Assembly: GCA_963758555.1 (NCBI GenBank) | Contig: CAVWVW010000003.1 | Coordinates: 1,178,001 to 1,242,000 of the forward strand | Length of the DNA: 64,000 nt | Direction: 5' to 3' | DNA from: CAIUMH01 sp963758555 | GTDB lineage: Bacteria; Actinomycetota; Acidimicrobiia; Acidimicrobiales; RAAP-2 | In this document: one piece after another, positions 43,299-51,919 of the stretch | Layout of the letters: the number at the start of each line of letters is the position of its first letter | How positions within the stretch are numbered: position 1 is the first letter of the stretch | Made by a program: the position numbers and the translations under genes | The notes under the pieces: generated by a model | Databases searched by the model: none | What the model saw: only the letters and a program-made list of their open reading frames with translations | Told to the model about the DNA's origin: nothing

Positions 43299-43643
43299 AT
43301 GCCGACCTACGAGTACGCCTGCACCGAGTGCGGCCACCGTTTTGAGACCGTCCAGTCGTTCACCGACGACGCCTTGACTGAGTGCCCCAGCTGCGGCGGT
43401 GTGCTGCGCAAGGTCTTTGGCTCGGTCGGCATCGTGTTCAAGGGGTCGGGCTTCTACAAGACCGACACCCGGGGAGCGAGCTCTGCCAGCACGCCACCGG
43501 CATCCGAGGGCTCCTCGTCGTCGGAGTCGAGCACCAAGGAGTCGAGCGCCAAGGAGTCGAGCGCGCCCAAGGAGCCCTCGACGCCAAAGCCGACGGCTCC
43601 GTCGGAGTCGAAGGGCTCGACGTCGAGCTCTTCGGACGCCTAG
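43299..43643 (+). CDS. FmdB family zinc ribbon protein
   Basis: 114 residues. An N-terminal FmdB zinc ribbon (PTYEYACTECGH with C8/C11, then C29/C32) is followed by GIVFKGSGFYKTD, and a Ser/Thr/Lys/Pro-rich unstructured tail of about 55 residues. The family's role is not established. A purine-rich GGAGCG precedes the ATG. A CIRCE operator and -10 box lie just upstream, so the gene should be heat-shock controlled, which is unexpected for this family. It converges with pmbA, the stops overlapping. Confidence 0.85.
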   Translation: MPTYEYACTECGHRFETVQSFTDDALTECPSCGGVLRKVFGSVGIVFKGSGFYKTDTRGASSASTPPASEGSSSSESSTKESSAKESSAPKEPSTPKPTAPSESKGSTSSSSDA

Positions 43644-44995
43644 CTGCCTGAGAGCTGCATCTCGCTGATGGCCAGCGTCATCCCGGCTGCCACGCCTGGC
43701 AGATAGGTCAGATCCGAGCCGATCGCCGAGATGGCCAGGAGCATCGCTTGCAGCGTCGAGGCGACGGTCACCTCCCGCACCGGCTCAGCGAGCTCACCAC
43801 CACGGATCATCAAGCCGTCGACGCCTACCGAGAAGTCACCGCTCACCGGGCTCACCCCGGAGTGGACGCCGGTGACGGACTGGACGTAGAGGCCGTCTCC
43901 GACCGAGGCGAGGATCTCTTCGGGGCGTTGCGACCCGGTCGCCAGCAGCAGCGCTCGACAGCCCGCGACCGGACGACCTGCGTAGCCGCCTCGCATGGCG
44001 GAGCCAGTTGCCTTGACGCCTGCCCGACGAGCGGCTGCGGTGTCATAGACAAAGCCTCTGAGCGAGCCCCCTTCGATGAGGACGTTGCGCCGACACGCCA
44101 GGCCCTCGCCATCGAAGGTCGCGGCGGTGAAGGCCTCAGGCACCGTCGGGTCGTCGACCAAGGTCACCGTGGGGTGGGCAACCAGCTCACCGAGTCGGCC
44201 CTCGAAGAACGAGCGGCCCTTCACCACCGCCTCGCCCGAGAGGGCTTGGCCGATGACGCTGAGCAAGGTCGAGGTGACTCTGGGGTCGAAGACCGCGGTG
44301 AGCCGAGCCGAGGGTGCCTTGATGGCGCCGAGCATCCGAACCGAGCGTTCGATCGCTTGCTGGGCCGCTTCCTCGATCGAGAGGTCATCGGGCCCACGAC
44401 CTACGCAGTAGCCGCTGCCTGTCTGGGTGTCGTCGGCACCTCCGGCGATGGCCGACACCGAGACGTAGGCGCTCGAGCGCTCTGAGAGTCCCCTGACGCC
44501 AGTGGTCGACGCGATGGCGGTCTCCACCACGTGATCGGCGTAGTCAGCCGAGTCCACCTGGCGGATACGCGGATCGCCCGTGCGGGTTTGGTGCTCGAGG
44601 TCCTTGGCCAGCGTGATCTTGGCGTCTGTCGACGTCGCCTCGATGCTGGCAGCCCGCAGCGAGATGGTCGCCGGCGTCACCCCATCGGGCTCGGCCAGCC
44701 CGACCGAGGGATCCGGGGTCGAGAACGCAGCGTTCGCCCGGGCCTCCGAGAGCGCTCGGTCGATGGCCGAAGCGTCGAGCGATCCCGCCCAGGCGAAGCC
44801 CACCTGGAAGCCCTCGGCACCCTCCGTGACGATGCGCACCCCGATGCCGGCCGACGAGGCAGAGGTCAGTGACTCGACCTCGCCCTCATAGACACGGATC
44901 TCGGTCTCGATGCCCCTGGCGGCGTAGGCCTCGAGCCCCTCGCCGGGCAGAGCTCGGTCGACCACTCGCTCCGCGAGCTCAAGGAGCTCGCTCAC
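43640..44995 (-). CDS. pmbA: TldE/PmbA metalloprotease subunit
   Basis: A 451-residue homologue of TldE (PmbA), the non-catalytic partner of TldD. Features: EIRVYEGEVESLTSASSAGIGVR in the N-terminal domain and RRNVLIEGGSLRGFVYDTAAARR and SGVSPVSGDFSVGVDGLMI in the C-terminal domain. The HExxxH zinc motif of TldD is absent, as expected for the E subunit. GTG 44995 overlaps the tldD stop by four bases (GTGA), so the two are co-translated. Confidence 0.9.
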   Translation of the reverse strand: MSELLELAERVVDRALPGEGLEAYAARGIETEIRVYEGEVESLTSASSAGIGVRIVTEGAEGFQVGFAWAGSLDASAIDRALSEARANAAFSTPDPSVGLAEPDGVTPATISLRAASIEATSTDAKITLAKDLEHQTRTGDPRIRQVDSADYADHVVETAIASTTGVRGLSERSSAYVSVSAIAGGADDTQTGSGYCVGRGPDDLSIEEAAQQAIERSVRMLGAIKAPSARLTAVFDPRVTSTLLSVIGQALSGEAVVKGRSFFEGRLGELVAHPTVTLVDDPTVPEAFTAATFDGEGLACRRNVLIEGGSLRGFVYDTAAARRAGVKATGSAMRGGYAGRPVAGCRALLLATGSQRPEEILASVGDGLYVQSVTGVHSGVSPVSGDFSVGVDGLMIRGGELAEPVREVTVASTLQAMLLAISAIGSDLTYLPGVAAGMTLAISEMQLSGS

Positions 44996-46392
44996 GCTGC
45001 CGTGCCGCCGAAGGTGACTCCGGTGATCCGCAAGGTGGGCTGCCCACAGCCCACAGGCACGCTCTGGCCATCCTTGCCACACGTGCCCGGCATCATGGCG
45101 AAGTCATCGGCAATCGCATCGATGCGCCGGAGCACTTCGGGGCCGTTGCCGATGAGGTTGGCGTCGCGCAGTGGCTCGGTGAGCTTGCCGTCCTCGATCA
45201 AGTACGCCTCGTTGGTGCCGAAGACGAAGTCACCGGTCGCCGTGTTCACCTGTCCGCCGCCGAGCTTCGCCACGTAGACCCCGTGAGGAGTCTGCGCCAC
45301 GATCTCATCGGGATCGGCGTCACCGGCCAAGAGGAAGGTGTTGGTCATCCTGACCATCGGCAGGTGCTGATAGGTCTCACGCCGTCCGTTCCCTGACGAC
45401 GCTCGGCCTTCCTTGCGAGCACGGAGCCAATCCCACATGTACTCCGTGAGGACCCCATTCTCGATCAAGACGTTGCGCTGCGCGGGGCGACCCTCATCGT
45501 CCACGGCGTACGCGCCCCACTCGCCGGCCACGGTCCCGTCGTCGACCAGCGTGACCAGCGGGCTGGCCACCAGCTCTCCAAGCTGGCCCGCATAGACAGA
45601 AGAGTCCTTGACGATGTGGTCAGCCTCGAGGCCGTGGCCACAGGCCTCGTGGAAGAGCACTCCGCCACTGCCTCCCGCCAAGACCACCGGGACCTCGCCG
45701 GAGGGGGCGGGGCGCGCCAGGAGCTTGGCCACCGCCCGGCCGGCCGCCGTCCTCGCCAGCTCTTCGACGTCGATCGAATCGAACATCTCGAAGCCCTCTG
45801 TGCGCGCGTGCGACTCGTGCCCCGTCTGGAGGCCCGCATCGCCCAGAGCGACGGCGACGACGTTGAAGCGGCTGCGCACCTGATCGTCGGAGGCGTAGGT
45901 CCCCTCGGTCGACGCCACGAGGATTCGACGCCGTCCCTCGCCGTAGGAGACCTGCACCTGTGAGATCGATCCCGAAGCGCTCCGGGCAGCCTCATCGGCT
46001 CGGCGGAGGAGCGCGAGCTTCTCGGCAGTCGGCACCTCATCGTGCAGGACGCTTGCCCGCGCTCGGTGGGTCCGCTTTGGCTCCAGGCCGACGATGGTGG
46101 TCCCGCCGCCGTCGCTGGCTACCGAGGCGGCCACCCTCGCTGCCTCCATGAGCCCTGGCTCAGAGAGATCGGCGGTGTGGGCGAAACCAGTGGTCTCCCC
46201 CACGATCACGCGGATCCCCGCGCCGCGCTCCTGGCCCGATGAGAGCTCTTCGACCCTGCCGTCGTCGAGCAGCGCCGAGCGTGACGTGCGATCCTCACAG
46301 AAGATCTCGGCCATCTGCCCGCCACGCGACACCGCCTCCGCAAGCACTCGATCGATCACGTCAGGGGCGAGAAGCTCTTCAGTCACAGGCAC
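44992..46392 (-). CDS. tldD: TldD metalloprotease subunit
   Basis: 466 residues. The zinc site FHEACGHGLEAD (HExxxH) is present, with SALLDDGRVEELSSGQERGAGIRVI and DFVFGTNEAYLIEDGKL downstream. TldD/TldE together degrade unfolded small proteins and mature some RiPP peptides and antitoxins (family knowledge). GTG 46392 is preferred over 46386 because TACGCT lies 8 bases upstream. The operon is tldD-pmbA; no precursor peptide is recognisable nearby. Confidence 0.92.
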   Translation of the reverse strand: MPVTEELLAPDVIDRVLAEAVSRGGQMAEIFCEDRTSRSALLDDGRVEELSSGQERGAGIRVIVGETTGFAHTADLSEPGLMEAARVAASVASDGGGTTIVGLEPKRTHRARASVLHDEVPTAEKLALLRRADEAARSASGSISQVQVSYGEGRRRILVASTEGTYASDDQVRSRFNVVAVALGDAGLQTGHESHARTEGFEMFDSIDVEELARTAAGRAVAKLLARPAPSGEVPVVLAGGSGGVLFHEACGHGLEADHIVKDSSVYAGQLGELVASPLVTLVDDGTVAGEWGAYAVDDEGRPAQRNVLIENGVLTEYMWDWLRARKEGRASSGNGRRETYQHLPMVRMTNTFLLAGDADPDEIVAQTPHGVYVAKLGGGQVNTATGDFVFGTNEAYLIEDGKLTEPLRDANLIGNGPEVLRRIDAIADDFAMMPGTCGKDGQSVPVGCGQPTLRITGVTFGGTAA

Positions 46393-46400
46393 AGATCCGC

Positions 46401-46406
46401 AGCGTA
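46401..46406 (-). promoter_or_regulatory. -10 element of tldD
   Basis: TACGCT on the minus strand, 8 bases before GTG 46392. Confidence 0.4.
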
Positions 46407-46484
46407 CCGGCACCGACCGGCGACATGGCGCGAGCCCGGGGTCGCCCTGAGCGGCGCTACTCTCTGGTCGAGGCACATGCGACC

Positions 46485-48413
46485 ATGATCCTTCCGCTCA
46501 TCGAGACCCCAGCCGACCTGCGCTCATTGAGCGAGTCGGAGCTGGAGCAGCTCAGCGAAGAGATCAGGACCTTCATCGTCGAGACGGTCACCTCCACGGG
46601 CGGTCACCTCGGGTCCAACCTCGGTGTGGTCGAGCTCACCCTCGCCACCCACCGAGTCTTCGACTCCCCTCGCGACGCGATCCTGTGGGACACCGGCCAT
46701 CAGGCCTACGTGCACAAGCTCCTGACCGGTCGTCGCTACGGCTTCAAGGAGCTGCGCAAGGCTGGCGGCCTCTCGGGCTACCCGAGCCGCTCCGAGTCCG
46801 AGCACGACTGGATCGAGAACTCCCACGCCTCGACCGTCCTCTCCTATGCCCACGGGCTGGCCACCGCCTTCGAGCTCAACGGTGAGCTCGCTGGCCACGG
46901 TGGCGAGCGCCGGGTGGTCGCCGTCGTGGGAGACGGTGCCCTGACCGGAGGCATGGCCTACGAGGCACTCAACAACCTTGGTCACTCGGGCAAGCGGGTC
47001 GTCATCATCTTCAACGACAACGGCCGCTCCTACTCGCCCACCATCTCGCATCTGAGCCAGTCGCTCACCAACCTCCGCCTGCACCCGACCTATGTCTCCA
47101 CGCGGGAACGCCTCCGCTCGCGGCTCAAAGAGCTCCCCGGCGTCGGTGAGGTCGCCTATTCGGGCGTCCACTCGGTCACCTCGGCTCTTCGAGAGCTCGT
47201 GGCCCCGCACACGTTCTTCGAGGCGCTCGGCGTCCGCTACGTCGGTCCGATCAACGGTCACGACATCGCTGACGTCGAGGCTGCGCTGACCAAGGCGGCC
47301 ACCTGGGACGGGCCCATCGTGGTGCACGTGCTCACCCAGAAGGGCCGCGGCTACGCCCCCGCCGAGGAAGACGACGTCCAGCGCCTCCACGACTTCAAGG
47401 TGGGGCGCCCGACGATCACCGACGTCGACGACGCGAGCGACGTGAAGGCCGCGTCCTACACCGACGCCTTCACCCGCTCGCTGCTCGACGTGGCCAAGCA
47501 CGATGACCGCGTGGTCGCGCTCACCGCGGCGATGGCCGGTCCCACCGGCCTCCTGGCCTTCGCAGAGCGCTACCCAGAGCGCTTCATCGACTGCGGGATC
47601 GCAGAGCAGCATGAGATGACGTCGGCTGCCGGCATGGCGATGGGAGGCCTTCGGCCGGTGGTCGCCGTGTACTCGACCTTCTTCACGAGAGCGTTCGACC
47701 AGGCCTTCTACGACGTCGGCCTCCACCAGCTCCCCGTCACCATCGTCCTCGATCGTGCCGGGGTGACGGGCGACGACGGTGCGAGCCACCACGGGGTCCT
47801 CGACCTCGAGCTGTCCCTCTCGATCCCCAACATGACGGTCTTCGCGCCCTCGTCGGCCGACGAGGTGAGCGTCATGATGCGGACCGCGATGGACCTGCCC
47901 GGACCAGCGACGATCCGCTTCCCGAAGACTCCCCCGGTCCCGCTCGACGGTCTCGTCGGCGAGGGGCTCAAGGCCCGGCTGCTCCGCTCTGGCGATCGCT
48001 CGGTCTGCTTGCTCGGCGTCGGCAAGATGACCCAGCGTGCCTTCGCTGCCGCCGCCCTCCTCGAGGAGGAGGGCATCGACGCCACGGTCTACGACGTGCG
48101 CGTGGTCAGCCCAGCCGATCCGGCCATGATCACCGACGCGCTCGCTCACTCGGTGGTGCTCAGCATCGAAGACGGGGTGCGCCTCGGCGGAGCTGGCACG
48201 CACCTCATCGACGCCATCCGTGGCCTCGCTGATCGCTCAGGTGCCGCGATGCCCACGGTCAGGGTCCTCGGCACGCCTCGGCGCTTCTTGACCCACGGGG
48301 CACCCGACGACATCTTGTCCGAGCTTGGTCTCGACGCCGCCGGCATCGCCGCCAGCGCACTGCGCACCGTGCGAGGCGAGCCGGAGCCTGCCCACGCGCC
48401 GTCGGTGGCGTAG
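46485..48413 (+). CDS. dxs: 1-deoxy-D-xylulose-5-phosphate synthase
   Basis: A 642-residue thiamine-diphosphate transketolase-like enzyme, the first step of the MEP isoprenoid pathway. It has GGHLGSNLGVVELTLATHRVF, DTGHQAYVHKLLTGR, VVGDGALTGGMAYEALNN with the cofactor motif GDG..NDN, GVRYVGPINGHD and DRAGVTGDDGASHHGVLD. Length fits. ATG 46485 was chosen from the family N-terminus; a TACTCT box near 46459 is the likely -10, giving a short leader. Confidence 0.95.
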   Translation: MILPLIETPADLRSLSESELEQLSEEIRTFIVETVTSTGGHLGSNLGVVELTLATHRVFDSPRDAILWDTGHQAYVHKLLTGRRYGFKELRKAGGLSGYPSRSESEHDWIENSHASTVLSYAHGLATAFELNGELAGHGGERRVVAVVGDGALTGGMAYEALNNLGHSGKRVVIIFNDNGRSYSPTISHLSQSLTNLRLHPTYVSTRERLRSRLKELPGVGEVAYSGVHSVTSALRELVAPHTFFEALGVRYVGPINGHDIADVEAALTKAATWDGPIVVHVLTQKGRGYAPAEEDDVQRLHDFKVGRPTITDVDDASDVKAASYTDAFTRSLLDVAKHDDRVVALTAAMAGPTGLLAFAERYPERFIDCGIAEQHEMTSAAGMAMGGLRPVVAVYSTFFTRAFDQAFYDVGLHQLPVTIVLDRAGVTGDDGASHHGVLDLELSLSIPNMTVFAPSSADEVSVMMRTAMDLPGPATIRFPKTPPVPLDGLVGEGLKARLLRSGDRSVCLLGVGKMTQRAFAAAALLEEEGIDATVYDVRVVSPADPAMITDALAHSVVLSIEDGVRLGGAGTHLIDAIRGLADRSGAAMPTVRVLGTPRRFLTHGAPDDILSELGLDAAGIAASALRTVRGEPEPAHAPSVA

Positions 48414-48417
48414 CCCC

Positions 48418-49161
48418 CTACGGTCGGTTCGCCCCGTTTCGAGACACGAACTCCCCCACCGCTTGGTACGCGTCGATCGACTCGCCGGCGTCACCCCAGA
48501 AGCCAGGCTGGACGTCATAGGACACCGCGCCCTGGTTGACGTAGTGGTTGTTGAGGTCGGTGACCTCGAGCTCACCTCGACCTGAGGGCTTGAGGGTCTT
48601 GACGACGTCGAAGACATCGGGGCCGTAGCAGTAGACCCCGGTGACGGCGAAGCTGCTCGGTGGAACCCTGGGCTTCTCGATGATCGAGACGATCTGGTTG
48701 TCCGCATCGAGCTCAGGTACGCCGAGGTGGCTGAGGTGGGTGGGGTCTTCCATCTCAGAGAGCACCAGCCGGCAGCCCTTCGGATCAGCCTTGAAGGCAT
48801 CGATGGTCTGCTTGAAGGACCGCTCGAAGATGTTGTCGGCCAGCATGACGACGACGGGTCCGCCCTTGGCGAAGCGCTCGCCGAGCCCGAGCGCCTCGGC
48901 GATGCCGCCTGGTCGCTCTTGGACCGTGTAGGACACGTTCTCCAAGCCGTAGCTGTGCCCGTCACCCAAGATGCGCAGGAAGTCGCCGATGTGCTCGCCA
49001 CCGGCCACGATGAGGACCTCGGTGATGCCAGCCGCCACCATGGACTCGACCGCCCACTCGACCATCGAGCGGTCGTAGATGGGCAAGAGGTGCTTGTTGG
49101 TGATCTTGGTGAGTCGTTGAAGTCGAGAGCCGGTCCCGCCGGCCAAGAGGATGCCTCGCAC
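48418..49161 (-). CDS. rmlA: Glucose-1-phosphate thymidylyltransferase (short RmlA-like)
   Basis: A 247-residue nucleotidyltransferase making dTDP-glucose for rhamnose synthesis. It has RGILLAGGTGSRLQRLTKITNKHLLPIYDRSM (substrate loop with Arg and Lys), VMLADNIFE with the metal Asp, IEKPRVPPSSFAV and GFWGDAGESIDAY. It is shorter than E. coli RfbA (about 290), matching the compact bacterial/archaeal form. GTG 49161 has TACCAT 8 bases upstream. It is separate from rmlB/rmlD at 56-58 kb. Confidence 0.88.
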   Translation of the reverse strand: MRGILLAGGTGSRLQRLTKITNKHLLPIYDRSMVEWAVESMVAAGITEVLIVAGGEHIGDFLRILGDGHSYGLENVSYTVQERPGGIAEALGLGERFAKGGPVVVMLADNIFERSFKQTIDAFKADPKGCRLVLSEMEDPTHLSHLGVPELDADNQIVSIIEKPRVPPSSFAVTGVYCYGPDVFDVVKTLKPSGRGELEVTDLNNHYVNQGAVSYDVQPGFWGDAGESIDAYQAVGEFVSRNGANRP

Positions 49162-49169
49162 GAGGCGCG

Positions 49170-49175
49170 ATGGTA
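49170..49175 (-). promoter_or_regulatory. -10 element of rmlA
   Basis: TACCAT on the minus strand, 8 bases before GTG 49161. Confidence 0.4.
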
Positions 49176-49273
49176 GCCCACGGCTCCTCCGATGCCGGGA
49201 GCCCCCCGTGACGCCCTGCGCTGCCGCCGAGACCGATAGCGTCAAGACAGAGATCGAGCTTCCAGGAGGCCAC

Positions 49274-49675
49274 GTGAGCGACTACGAGATCCAGCGCACC
49301 GACGAAGAGTGGCAGTCGCAGCTCGGACCTGAGCGCTACGCCATCTTGCGCCAAGCGGCCACCGAGCGCCCGTTCACGGGCAAGCTCCTCCACGTCGACG
49401 ATGACGGGCGCTTCAGCTGCGCAGGCTGCGGGACCGTGCTCTTCGACACCAACGCCAAGTTCGACTCGGGCTCGGGTTGGCCCAGCTTCGACAGCGCGGT
49501 CGGACCGATCGTCGAACGCCAGGACGCGAGCCACGGGATGGTGCGCACTGAGGTGGTCTGCGGGACCTGCGGTGGCCACCTGGGTCACCTCTTCAACGAC
49601 GGCCCGGCCACGACGGGGCTTCGCTACTGCATCAACTCGGCGTCACTCGAGTTCGAGCCCGCCGAAGAGCACTAG
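49274..49675 (+). CDS. msrB: Peptide-methionine (R)-S-oxide reductase
   Basis: 133 residues. MsrB repairs methionine-R-sulfoxide in proteins. Zinc Cys49/52 (SCAGCG) and Cys96/99 (CGTCGG), and the catalytic Cys119 in RYCINSAS, are all present. GTG 49274 sits behind an AGGAGG Shine-Dalgarno with five-base spacing; no family sequence precedes it. Convergent with ssb; stop codons overlap by four bases. Confidence 0.94.
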   Translation: MSDYEIQRTDEEWQSQLGPERYAILRQAATERPFTGKLLHVDDDGRFSCAGCGTVLFDTNAKFDSGSGWPSFDSAVGPIVERQDASHGMVRTEVVCGTCGGHLGHLFNDGPATTGLRYCINSASLEFEPAEEH

Positions 49676-50049
49676 AACGCAGGCTCTGCTTCGCTGGCGT
49701 CCTTGGCTGGATCCAGGGGTCCGAAGCGCAACGAGCAGCCCACATCGTCGGCCACGAGCTCGACACGGCTGCGAACCCGGCCGTCGTCGCCTGACCAGCT
49801 GCGCTGCTCGAGTCGACCGGCCACCAGCACCCGATCGCCCCTCGTGAGCGAGAGCGCAGCGTGCTCAGCGAGCTCTCGCCAGCACACCACGTCGAAGAAC
49901 GACGTGGACTCTGCCCACTCCCCGCTGACCCGGTCCTGCCATCGACGATCCACGGCGACGCCGAAGCTGCACGTCGCTGTGCCGTCTTTGAGGTAGCGGA
50001 TCTCAGGGTCCCGGGTGAGATTCCCCGACAAGACGGTCTGGTTGGTCAC
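49672..50049 (-). CDS. ssb: Single-stranded DNA-binding protein (short form)
   Basis: A 125-residue OB-fold protein. It has NQTVLSGNLTRDPEIRYLKDGTATCSFGVAVDR, SFFDVVCWRELAEHAALSLTRGDRVLVAGRLEQRSW. The usual long Gly-rich linker is missing and the C-terminus ends EAEPAF rather than the acidic DDDIPF tip, so protein-protein recruitment through the tip may be altered. GTG 50049 is decided by AGGAGGT seven bases upstream; upstream sequence in frame is not family-like. It could be a secondary SSB paralogue. Confidence 0.85.
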   Translation of the reverse strand: MTNQTVLSGNLTRDPEIRYLKDGTATCSFGVAVDRRWQDRVSGEWAESTSFFDVVCWRELAEHAALSLTRGDRVLVAGRLEQRSWSGDDGRVRSRVELVADDVGCSLRFGPLDPAKDASEAEPAF

Positions 50050-50184
50050 GACAGCCACCTCCTGGTCGCTCGGCGCCAGGCGAAGATCGCTGGCACGGGG
50101 CACAACGGTCGAGGGACCTCCCCCTGTGCGCACCGCGGTGAGCGGGAGCGCGGTGAGTGAGGTGGGCGGGAGCGCCGTGAGGCG

Positions 50185-51075
50185 CTAGACGTCGAGGAAG
50201 CGGCGGATGGCGGTGAACGAGCCGAAGATGCCGACGAAGATCCCGACGATGATCAAGATGAAGTCGATCCAGAAGACCTGCCAGCCGGTGAGCTGCAGCT
50301 GGCGGACCAGCGAGGTGGGTTGGTTGGGATTGCTGATGGCGTTGAGCCAGACGTGGGCGCCGTAGACCACGCCCGCTGCGATGAGCGAGCCGAAGAGCCC
50401 TTGGATCATCCCCTCCGACATGAACGGAATCCGGATGAACCAGTTGGTGGCCCCGACGAGCTTCATGACGGAGACCTCCCGTCGTCGAGCGAAGATGGCC
50501 AGGCGGATGGTGTTCAAGATCAGCACCACCGCCGAGAGCAGCAGCACCACGGCAAAGATGAACAGGGCGATCTGGAGGATGTTCGCGGTGTTCTGCAGGG
50601 TGTGGATCTGTTGGAGGGGAGCGGCGACGTTCTTGACGCCCGGCTGGGACTCGAAGCGGTTGATGACGACCTGGGCGTCTTGGAACTTCGTCGGGACGCA
50701 CCGGAACGACGACGGGATGTCCTGGGCGTTGAGGACGTCGAAGAGCGTCGAAGAGATCACGGACTTGGCCTCTTGGAGGTCATAGGCCTTCGAGCGGAAC
50801 ACGCAGCTGTTCACGACGGTCGGCTCAAGGCCCTTGAGCTGCGACCACACGGCGTTGTGCTCGCCCGGCGTGGCGTCGTGCTGCATCCAGACGATGACCT
50901 GGGTCTCTCGCTGCCAGAGCGAGGTCTCGTTGCTCGCGCCCTGCCTGACCAGCAGGGCGAAGCCGACCAGGGTCAACGACACGGAGACCGTGAGGATCGC
51001 GGCGATCGTCATCAAGCGGTTGCGCCAGAGGTTCGAGGCAGTCTCTCGAGCGGCGTACTCAGCGAAGACAGGCAC
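50185..51075 (-). CDS. ftsX: Cell division protein FtsX
   Basis: A 296-residue membrane protein. An N-terminal helix (about 20-42), a large extracellular domain (about 45-165) with two Cys (NSCVFRS and SFRCVPT), three further helices (about 172-192, 220-240 and 268-288), and conserved EVSVMKLVGATNWFIRIPFM between them. FtsX with FtsE controls peptidoglycan hydrolases at the septum. The GTG shares one base with the ftsE stop (TAGTG), so the genes are coupled. Confidence 0.93.
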   Translation of the reverse strand: MPVFAEYAARETASNLWRNRLMTIAAILTVSVSLTLVGFALLVRQGASNETSLWQRETQVIVWMQHDATPGEHNAVWSQLKGLEPTVVNSCVFRSKAYDLQEAKSVISSTLFDVLNAQDIPSSFRCVPTKFQDAQVVINRFESQPGVKNVAAPLQQIHTLQNTANILQIALFIFAVVLLLSAVVLILNTIRLAIFARRREVSVMKLVGATNWFIRIPFMSEGMIQGLFGSLIAAGVVYGAHVWLNAISNPNQPTSLVRQLQLTGWQVFWIDFILIIVGIFVGIFGSFTAIRRFLDV

Positions 51076-51776
51076 TAGATCGCCTCTCCGGTTCCTTCGA
51101 TGCCGTAGACGCCTCGAACCTGGTCGCGCACCAGCACGCCATGGTCGAGCTCCAAGACGCGCCGACGCATGCGGTCGACGAGGGTCTGGTCGTGCGTGGC
51201 CATGAGCACCGTGGTGCCCGTGCGGTTGATCCGCTCGAGCAAGCTCATGATCCCCTCAGAGGTGGTGGGGTCAAGGTTCCCTGTCGGCTCGTCAGCGAGG
51301 AGGATCAGCGGCCGGTTCACGAAGGCTCGAGCCACCGCCACGCGCTGCTGCTCGCCACCGGAGAGCTCAGTGGGAAGACTCTCGAGCTTGTGACCCAAGC
51401 CGACGAGGTCGAGGACCTGGGGCACTTGGCTCTTGACCACCGACTTCGAGCGACCGATGACCTCCAGGGCGAACGCCACGTTCTCAAAGACGGTCTTGTT
51501 CGGCAGCAGCCGGAAGTCCTGGAAGACGCAGCCGATGTTGCGGCGCAGGAACGGCACTCGCCACTTCGGCAGCGAGACGATGTCACGGCCAGCCTCGATG
51601 ATCTTGCCCTGGTCGGGGAGCTCTTCTCGAAGCAAGAGGCGAAGGAAGGTGGTCTTGCCCGAACCTGAAGAGCCCACCAAGAACACGAACTCGCCCTTGT
51701 CGATGTCGACGGTGACGTCTCGGAGAGCGACAGTGGTGTTCTTGTAGGTCTTGGTGACGTGATCGAGACGAATCAT
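51075..51776 (-). CDS. ftsE: Cell division ATP-binding protein FtsE
   Basis: A 233-residue ABC ATPase. It has VGSSGSGKTTFLRLLLREE (Walker A), the LSGGEQQRVAVARAF signature, ILLADEPTGNLDP (Walker B) and MATHDQTLVDRM (H-loop). Partner of FtsX at the division site. It is preceded by prfB after a gap of about 143 bases with no recognised gene or clear promoter. Confidence 0.95.
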   Translation of the reverse strand: MIRLDHVTKTYKNTTVALRDVTVDIDKGEFVFLVGSSGSGKTTFLRLLLREELPDQGKIIEAGRDIVSLPKWRVPFLRRNIGCVFQDFRLLPNKTVFENVAFALEVIGRSKSVVKSQVPQVLDLVGLGHKLESLPTELSGGEQQRVAVARAFVNRPLILLADEPTGNLDPTTSEGIMSLLERINRTGTTVLMATHDQTLVDRMRRRVLELDHGVLVRDQVRGVYGIEGTGEAI

Positions 51777-51919
51777 TGGAAGAGGGGTGCTGCAACCGGG
51801 CTGCCGTGAGTGGCGGAGTCGCTGTGCGTGACACCCACCCTACTTGGCGGTCACCACCGATTTGGGTTCATGCCCGACGTGCGGCACACCGGACAGCAGC
51901 CGCCCTTTCGATTCCCAGG

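Noticed and set aside
46524..48203. Long minus-strand open frame of about 559 codons opposite dxs
   Set aside because: Its product is Arg/Gly/Val/His-rich with no motifs. It is the complement of an unmistakable DXS gene, as expected in GC-rich DNA.
50100..50184. Imperfect GTGAGCGGGAGCGC repeats between ssb and ftsX
   Set aside because: Short, imperfect and G-rich; no symmetry or position suggests a function.
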